This document shows positions 59,563 through 64,000 of a DNA stretch of 64,000 nt, one piece after another. Position 1 is the stretch's first letter, and each line of letters opens with the position of its first letter. The DNA lies in assembly GCA_963785585.1 (NCBI GenBank), contig CAWAVW010000001.1, forward strand, positions 124,001-188,000, given 5' to 3'. The notes under the pieces are model-generated. The model was not told the origin of the DNA. It did no database searches and saw only the letters and a list, made by a program, of their open reading frames with translations. A program made the position numbers and the translations under genes. This DNA comes from Palsa-295 sp963785585 (GTDB taxonomy: Bacteria; Acidobacteriota; Terriglobia; Acidiferrales; UBA7541).

Positions 59563-60368
59563 TGCGCCGCCCCTTCGACGAAGGACGTCCGCATCAATCG
59601 CGTCACCGCTTCGGAAAGGTTTGCCGTACCGGTCGAAGCGCGCAAACGAGCGGGCGTGTCGCACGCGGCGATGCGCCCCTTTTCGAGCAAAATCACGCGG
59701 TCCGCAATTTCCTCCACCTCCGCGGCGCTGTGTGACGAGAACAAGAGCGTCGTCCCGTGCCCGCGCACCAGATCGTCTTTCAGCAGCCTCCGAAAATCCG
59801 CGGCCGCCAGCGGATCCAGACTTCGCGTCGGTTCATCCAGCAGCAGCACCGGCGGATTGTGCAGAATCGCGCGCGCCAGTCCCAGGCGATGCATCATGCC
59901 TGTCGAAAATGTTCGAACCTGCCGGTCGAGCGATTCCGCAATTCCCATGCGCGCGGCAGCAGAGGCGATTCGCGATCGAATGTCCTGGGTGCGAATGTCG
60001 TTCATCGCCGCGAAGAACGCCAGGTTCGCGCGCGCCGTCAATCGCGCATAAAATCCCTCGTCGCCGCCGGTGTGGTATCCGAACTGGCTGCGCGTCCGCC
60101 GCGCGTCCGATTCCACATCGAAACCATTGATCGCGGCGCGCCCAAACGTGGGAATTACCAGGGTCGCCAGAATTCGAAACAGTGTGGATTTGCCTGCCCC
60201 GTTTGGACCCATGATCGCCACCGATTCGCCCGGCATCACCGAAAACGAAACGTCTTCCAAAGCGCATTGCGTCGCGCGGGCTACGGGATACACCAGCGCC
60301 TTCCATCCCGAAAGGGCGGGAGGAAAATACTTCTGTAAGTTTTCAACGGAAATGGCCGGCGCAGGCAT
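59559..60368 (-). CDS. ABC transporter ATP-binding protein (NatA-like)
   Basis: This 269-residue ATPase energises the adjoining permease. It has Walker A MGPNGAGKSTLFRIL, the Q-loop region FGYHTGGDEGFYARLTA, a signature RTFSTGMMHRLGLARA, Walker B PVLLLDEPTRSLDP and SSHSAAEVEEI. The signature is STGMM rather than LSGGQ, an acceptable variation of NatA-type exporters. The start at 60368 (MPAPAISVENLQKYF) is preferred to the longer frame, which overlaps the divergent PqqD-like gene. The divergent intergenic space holds about 180 bases. Confidence 0.9.
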   Translation of the reverse strand: MPAPAISVENLQKYFPPALSGWKALVYPVARATQCALEDVSFSVMPGESVAIMGPNGAGKSTLFRILATLVIPTFGRAAINGFDVESDARRTRSQFGYHTGGDEGFYARLTARANLAFFAAMNDIRTQDIRSRIASAAARMGIAESLDRQVRTFSTGMMHRLGLARAILHNPPVLLLDEPTRSLDPLAAADFRRLLKDDLVRGHGTTLLFSSHSAAEVEEIADRVILLEKGRIAACDTPARLRASTGTANLSEAVTRLMRTSFVEGAAQ

Positions 60369-60550
60369 TCGAGCGTTTATAACCGATATGGTTCGGGGTA
60401 ATCCAGTTCCGTTATTGCCGTTCGAGGAATCACCCGGTAGAATTGGCGCGGCTGGTTGGCGAATGTTGTTTCGCCTTTTGGCCCCTGTATTGCTGCCGTC
60501 ACCCAGAACGAGCAGATCGGTCCATTCCATTTCAACACGGAGATTTCACG

Positions 60551-60835
60551 TTGGATGCACCACTCTCATTCGACACCGTCGTCGTGGCGTCTCCCGAGCA
60601 GGTCTCCTGCCCGCTGGGGGACGAAGCGGCCATCCTGAACCTGAAAAACAGCGTCTATTACGGGATGAATTCGGTCGGTTCCCGTGTTTGGACTTTGCTC
60701 AAGGAACCGCGAAAAGTCGGCGACGTCCGCGATGCATTGGTCGATGAATATGAAGTGGACCCCGAGCGCTGCGGCGGCGACGTGCTGCAACTGCTGGAAA
60801 AGATGCGGGACGAGGGCTTGATCGAGGTTCGTTGA
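60551..60835 (+). CDS. PqqD-family RiPP recognition protein (lasso B1-type)
   Basis: This 94-residue winged-helix protein is a RiPP recognition element. It shows a PqqD pattern: SFDTVVVASPEQVSC, LGDEAAILNLKNSVYYGMN, VGSRVWTLLKEPRKVGDV and VLQLLEKMRDEGLIEV. It should bind the precursor leader and hand it to the B2 protease. TTG 60551 is chosen because GGAG stands 8 bases before it. A longer in-frame start (60443) would overlap the divergent ABC promoter. The gene begins a run B1-B2-C-A on one strand. The 3' end of this gene lies in a 14-bp tandem repeat. Confidence 0.92.
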   Translation: MDAPLSFDTVVVASPEQVSCPLGDEAAILNLKNSVYYGMNSVGSRVWTLLKEPRKVGDVRDALVDEYEVDPERCGGDVLQLLEKMRDEGLIEVR

Positions 60836-60879
60836 CCGAGGTTCGTTGATCGAGGTTCGCTTATCGAGGTCCCTTGATC
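60824..60879. repeat. 14-bp tandem repeat crossing the B1 stop codon
   Basis: Four adjacent 14-mers, GAGGTTCGTTGACC, GAGGTTCGTTGATC, GAGGTTCGCTTATC and GAGGTCCCTTGATC, start at 60824; a related GAGGGCTTGATC precedes them. The B1 stop codon (60833-60835) is inside copy 1, so further copies are downstream and non-coding. They separate B1 from B2. Confidence 0.8.
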
Positions 60880-60938
60880 GCTTTCCCTGATTCCGCATTT
60901 TGCGGCGCGACTTCCCAGAGGATTACGGGTTGAGTTCC

Positions 60939-61421
60939 ATGATGAAATCCTGGCGCGCGTTCGGAAGGCTCAAACCTTCGGAGCGGAGCCTCGCGTTCGA
61001 GGCGGCCCTGGCACTTACCTTCACATGGCTCGGCCTGCGCATTTTCGGGTTCCGGAACTGGAAGACGTTGACCGATCAACTGACCCCGCTACGCCCGCAG
61101 CCCGCCGAAAGCGCGGATCGATCGATCGCGACCTCCACCATTGCAACGATCGAAGCGGCCGCCGCGAGGCATCTTTTTTTTACGCCGACCTGCCTTGAGC
61201 AGTCGCTCGTTCTCGCCGCGATGCTGCGGCGGCGAGGGTTCGACGCCGCACTCCGCATCGGTGCGCGGAAACAGACGGGACGGTTTGAGGCGCACGCATG
61301 GGTGGACGTCGAGGGCGCGACACTCGATCCCGCTGCCGGCGCGCCCGCCGACTTTGTTCCATTCGAAGATTCCTCTCTCGCGCTGCGGAAGCGCGCCTCC
61401 GCGGGCGGCCCGTCGCGATGA
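60939..61421 (+). CDS. Lasso-type B2 transglutaminase-fold leader protease
   Basis: This 160-residue protein matches the lasso-peptide B2 proteases (Transglut_core3). The papain-like triad is Cys85 in TPTCLEQSLVLAAMLRRRG, His119 in EAHAWVDVEG and Asp130 in TLDP. A short membrane-like helix (ALALTFTWLGLRIFGF) is at the N-terminus. The enzyme should cut the leader from the precursor. The start at ATG 60939 is uncertain; an upstream TTG at 60900 is possible. It lies 103 bases after B1 (the gap holds the repeat) and 7 bases before the cyclase. Confidence 0.92.
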   Translation: MMKSWRAFGRLKPSERSLAFEAALALTFTWLGLRIFGFRNWKTLTDQLTPLRPQPAESADRSIATSTIATIEAAAARHLFFTPTCLEQSLVLAAMLRRRGFDAALRIGARKQTGRFEAHAWVDVEGATLDPAAGAPADFVPFEDSSLALRKRASAGGPSR

Positions 61422-61428
61422 GAATCGT

Positions 61429-63339
61429 ATGAGCGGCATCGTCGGGATCTTCGAACCGAGCGGCAAGCCGGTCGATCGCGGACTGCTGGAGGCTCTTACC
61501 CGTTTCCTTTCATTCCGCGGTCCCGACGCGCGCGACTCCTGGTCCGCCGGTTCTGTCGGCCTGGGCCACACCATGCTTCGCACCACCCGCGAATCGCTCA
61601 ACGAGCGGCAGCCTGCCAGCCTCGACGGAAATCTTTGGATCACCGCCGACGCCCGCATCGATTGCCGCGCCGAGCTGATCGAAAAAATGCGCCAGGCCGG
61701 CCGTGCCGCTTCCCCCGCCGACAACGACTCGGAATTGATTCTGAAAGCTTACGCAACGTGGCAATCGTCCTGCGTGCTTCACCTTCGCGGAGATTTTTCG
61801 TTCGCTATCTGGGACGCCGCGCGGAAAACCCTGTTCTGCGCGCGGGATCACTTCGGCGTGAAACCTTTCTATTACGCGATGCTCGACGGCGTGTTCATTT
61901 TCAGCAACACGCTCGATTGCATCCGCTTGCATCCCGAAGTTTCGGAAACTCTCAACGATGCTGCGGTGGCCGATTTTCTGCTGTTCGGCGTGAATTACGA
62001 CGTGGGAACCACCACGTTTCACGATGTGCAACGGTTGCCTGCGGCGCACACCCTCACGATCACCTCAGACGCGCTGCGCATCGAACGCTATTGGTCCGCT
62101 CCCACATCCGGGCGGGTCCGCTACAACGATCCCCACCACTACGCCGAGCATTTGAACATCCTGCTGCAGGAAGCGGTGGCCGACCGCCTTCGCACCGGCA
62201 ACATCGGAATCCTGATGAGCGGCGGCGTTGACTCCGCGGCAGTCGCCGCGCACGCCCGCGATCTATCCCGGCATGCCGGGAATTCGTGCGACCTCTCCGC
62301 GTACACGATGGTGTACGAATCTCTTTTCGCCGACGAGGAAGGTGCCTACGCCAAAGATCTCGCTCGCTTCCTGCAAATTCCGATTCAATGTATTTCGCTC
62401 GACGAGCTCCGTCCGTTTGAAAACTGGCCGCTCGGCGAGGGCAATGCGCATCGCGCGGCGGATGAACTGAGTTGGCCCGAGCCGGTGGACGATCCCTTCT
62501 TCGCCGGGCTTTTCACGCAATTCCAGGCGATTGCCGCGAATTGCCGCGTAGCTCTCTCCGGAGACGGCAGCGACAACCTGATGCATTTCGAAATGGGGCC
62601 GCACGCACGGGACCTCGCGAGAAACGGCCACTGGCTCGATCTGGCCGCGCAACTGCCGCGATACATGCGGCTGCGCGGCTCGCTCGTGCCTGGAATTCGC
62701 CGTCGCGTGAAAAGACTTTTCGGCGATGATCCGGTGGCCACGATTTTCCCGGAATGGCTCGCGCCTGATTTCGTTGCGCGGCTGAACCTGAGCGATCGGC
62801 TGAAACGCCACACCGCAACCGGCGGCGGACCGCCTCATCCGATTCTGCCGAAAGCTCACGCCTCGCTATCGCTCCCGCAGTGGTCGAACTTGTTTGAGTT
62901 GCAGGACCCGGGCGTCACAAAATGCCTGGTCGAGATGCGCCATCCGTTTCTCGATCTGCGCGTCGTAAATTTTCTTCTCGCTTTGCCGCCTTTTCCTCTG
63001 TTCATGGAAAAGAAACTGCTTCGAGATGCACTGGCCGGACGTGTACCGGAAAGCGTCAGAACACGGAGGAAGACGCCTCTCGCCGGAGATCCACTTCAGC
63101 AGCACCTGGCGCGCCCGGATACTAAATGGCTACGCGAAGTAAAGTGGGCGAAAGAAATGCGTCAGTATGTCGATACATCTAAATTAGAGCCTCTCATCGC
63201 CGCCGTAACGCAGAAAATCGCGTCGCAAAACGACGTAAGTCGCACCAATTCGGCGATTCGCCCGATTTGTCTTAACTTTTGGTTGCAGTCTATGCGTAGA
63301 GTTCGGTATAACTTGCATGCGGAGGCCCGCAATGGTTAA
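61429..63339 (+). CDS. Asparagine-synthetase-like lasso cyclase (C protein)
   Basis: This 636-residue enzyme joins an N-terminal glutaminase-like domain to a synthetase domain with the ATP loop SGGVDS (264-269). The N-terminus is MSGIVGIFEP: the nucleophilic Cys of true AsnB (MCGI) is Ser, so ammonia is not released and ATP-driven amide closure is the likely task, as known for lasso cyclases. RGDFSFAIWD and FSNTLDCIRLHP are typical. It should activate the Asp/Glu side chain of the core and form the macrolactam. The precursor starts in its last codons (8 bases overlap). Confidence 0.92.
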   Translation: MSGIVGIFEPSGKPVDRGLLEALTRFLSFRGPDARDSWSAGSVGLGHTMLRTTRESLNERQPASLDGNLWITADARIDCRAELIEKMRQAGRAASPADNDSELILKAYATWQSSCVLHLRGDFSFAIWDAARKTLFCARDHFGVKPFYYAMLDGVFIFSNTLDCIRLHPEVSETLNDAAVADFLLFGVNYDVGTTTFHDVQRLPAAHTLTITSDALRIERYWSAPTSGRVRYNDPHHYAEHLNILLQEAVADRLRTGNIGILMSGGVDSAAVAAHARDLSRHAGNSCDLSAYTMVYESLFADEEGAYAKDLARFLQIPIQCISLDELRPFENWPLGEGNAHRAADELSWPEPVDDPFFAGLFTQFQAIAANCRVALSGDGSDNLMHFEMGPHARDLARNGHWLDLAAQLPRYMRLRGSLVPGIRRRVKRLFGDDPVATIFPEWLAPDFVARLNLSDRLKRHTATGGGPPHPILPKAHASLSLPQWSNLFELQDPGVTKCLVEMRHPFLDLRVVNFLLALPPFPLFMEKKLLRDALAGRVPESVRTRRKTPLAGDPLQQHLARPDTKWLREVKWAKEMRQYVDTSKLEPLIAAVTQKIASQNDVSRTNSAIRPICLNFWLQSMRRVRYNLHAEARNG

Positions 63340-63481
63340 GCCCGTCAAACGGGAACCTAAGAAGCCGTATTTATCTCCCCTACTAACCGTTTACGGAACG
63401 GTGCAGAACCTTACGCAAAAAAATGGCACCACGAAGAGCAACGACGGCGGGCGTTTTCCGAGAAACAAGACGCACATTTAA
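63332..63481 (+). CDS. Lasso-type precursor peptide
   Basis: This 49-codon ORF starts within the last codons of the cyclase gene (8-base overlap). The leader contains Tyr13, Pro16, Leu18, Gly22, Leu27 and Thr28 in the pattern Y-x2-P-x-L-x3-G-x4-L-T, which is what lasso B1 proteins recognise. With Thr28 at position -2 the core is KNGTTKSNDGGRFPRNKTHI, with ring Lys1 to Asp9. With Gly32 first, a 7-residue ring to Asp38 would form, but the Thr -2 rule is then broken. The gene is too short for ordinary ORF callers. The kinase-like gene follows. Confidence 0.85.
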   Translation: MVKPVKREPKKPYLSPLLTVYGTVQNLTQKNGTTKSNDGGRFPRNKTHI

Positions 63482-63636
63482 ACGTTTGTGTTGATTCGAC
63501 TTACGTCCTTTCGCTGTACCCGAAAACCTGCGGCAAACAAGCGTTGGGAAATCGGAACCCTCAGACGATCGAGCGCCGGCGTTGAGATGTATCTCCTCGA
63601 GCTTTTTCGTTCAATGGCGCTGTGCAATCCACTCCC

Positions 63637-64000
63637 GTGAACTTTTCTTATTCCGCTTTCGGACTTTCCCTCCTCTCTAATTTTCCCATTCCGGAACTGA
63701 AGCCTCTCCCGTCCCCGCCACTCGAACCCGACGTCTCCGTTCATTGGCAAATTCAACCGTCGGGCCCCAACGCGAGCGATGCGACTCGCGAGGAAATTAC
63801 CTACGTCAGTTCCTACAAGGATCCGTCGGGCGCGCCGGCGCTTCAAATATCGAAACTTAATCCTTCGAATCTGCTCCACCTCGCATATTCCGACGGGACG
63901 CATTTCTGGCTCGACTCATCCGGGTCAAACATATGGTCGGTGTGGCCGGCACCGTTGACGATAGACGACGCCGCAACATACCTGCTCGGACCGGTGCTGG
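63637..64000 (+). CDS. HPr-kinase-like lasso-associated protein, N-terminal part (cut by window)
   Basis: The frame is open from a GTG (63637; 63622 is an alternative) to the window edge. The visible 121 residues have the FGLSLLSNFPIPEL start and two beta-strand repeats ending in SSGSNIWSVWPAPLTIDDAATYLLGPVL, which is how the N-terminal domain of lasso-associated HprK-like kinases begins. Such proteins have a P-loop kinase domain (off window) and phosphorylate a serine at the C-terminus of some lasso peptides. Here the precursor ends in Ile, so the target may differ. No ordinary ORF caller gave this gene. Confidence 0.75.
   Translation, partial: MNFSYSAFGLSLLSNFPIPELKPLPSPPLEPDVSVHWQIQPSGPNASDATREEITYVSSYKDPSGAPALQISKLNPSNLLHLAYSDGTHFWLDSSGSNIWSVWPAPLTIDDAATYLLGPVL

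Noticed and set aside
58735..60051. 438-codon plus-strand open frame
   Set aside because: Antisense to the ABC-2 permease and ATPase, which have clear family motifs.
63488..63640. Small ORF of 50 codons between precursor and kinase-like gene
   Set aside because: GTG start without SD, no leader motif, and overlaps the kinase start; a second precursor is not supported.
1..64000. CRISPR array, insertion sequence or prophage
   Set aside because: No regular repeat-spacer series, transposase or phage structural gene was seen.

Overview
The window is GC-rich bacterial chromosome, densely packed with genes on both strands and with many GTG and TTG starts. No phylogenetic marker was tested. The gene content suggests a soil-type Acidobacteriota (Terriglobia-like) bacterium: Pkn-type kinases fused to TPRs, tandem DUF3857/transglutaminase proteins, a DUF4397 lipoprotein, an RskA-type anti-sigma factor, hairpin repeats of the 'GGGCGTGAAGCCC' kind and 'CACAGAG' elements. 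This placement is inference.

Layout. 1-3.6 kb: two secreted DUF3857/transglutaminase proteins and an NAD(P)-binding protein. 3.6-4.3 kb: a non-coding patch of palindromes and direct repeats. 4.3-9.3 kb: a YqeY-like protein, serA, tRNA-Pro(CGG) and a TPR serine/threonine kinase. 9.5-11.2 kb: two tandem small paralogous proteins directly upstream of a SagB/ThcOx-like oxidoreductase. 11.2-18.4 kb: a PNPOx-like protein, an MFS transporter, a methyltransferase, an intradiol-dioxygenase-like protein, a degenerate receiver/ATPase regulator, aquaporin and surE. 18.5-26.2 kb: a CocE-type hydrolase, purU, then a Rieske oxygenase, a TetR regulator, a phytoene-desaturase-like oxidoreductase and a betaine-homocysteine-methyltransferase-like gene. 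26.3-28.8 kb: zwf and gnd. 29-36 kb: a membrane/TPR protein, ubiE/menG and an ABC importer whose ATPase has an unusual domain layout. 36-39.5 kb: an ECF sigma/anti-sigma pair next to secreted proteins. 39.7-45.6 kb: a surface-glycolipid-type island (sqdB-like epimerase, two small EamA-like proteins, FAD oxidoreductase, GT21-like glycosyltransferase, epimerase). 45.6-58.7 kb: tRNA-Pro(GGG), a MerR regulator, der, a DinG-like helicase, queD, TPR and PilZ/coiled-coil proteins, a DegT aminotransferase, a metallo-beta-lactamase-fold protein, gluconokinase and an MFS transporter.

58.7-64 kb, the most interesting region: a divergent ABC-2 exporter lies beside a lasso-peptide-type RiPP locus. It encodes a PqqD-like recognition protein (B1), a transglutaminase-fold leader protease (B2), an asparagine-synthetase-like cyclase (C), a 49-residue precursor that overlaps the cyclase 3' end, and the start of an HPr-kinase-like protein cut by the window edge. 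In this model B1 binds the precursor leader, B2 removes it, C closes the macrolactam and the kinase modifies the peptide. The precursor is a short ORF with the leader pattern Y-x2-P-x-L-x3-G-x4-L-T.

The carbohydrate genes (zwf, gnd, gluconokinase) supply the oxidative pentose phosphate route. The Rieske/BHMT pair suggests quaternary-amine (betaine or choline) metabolism. The two tRNA-Pro genes read different proline codons.
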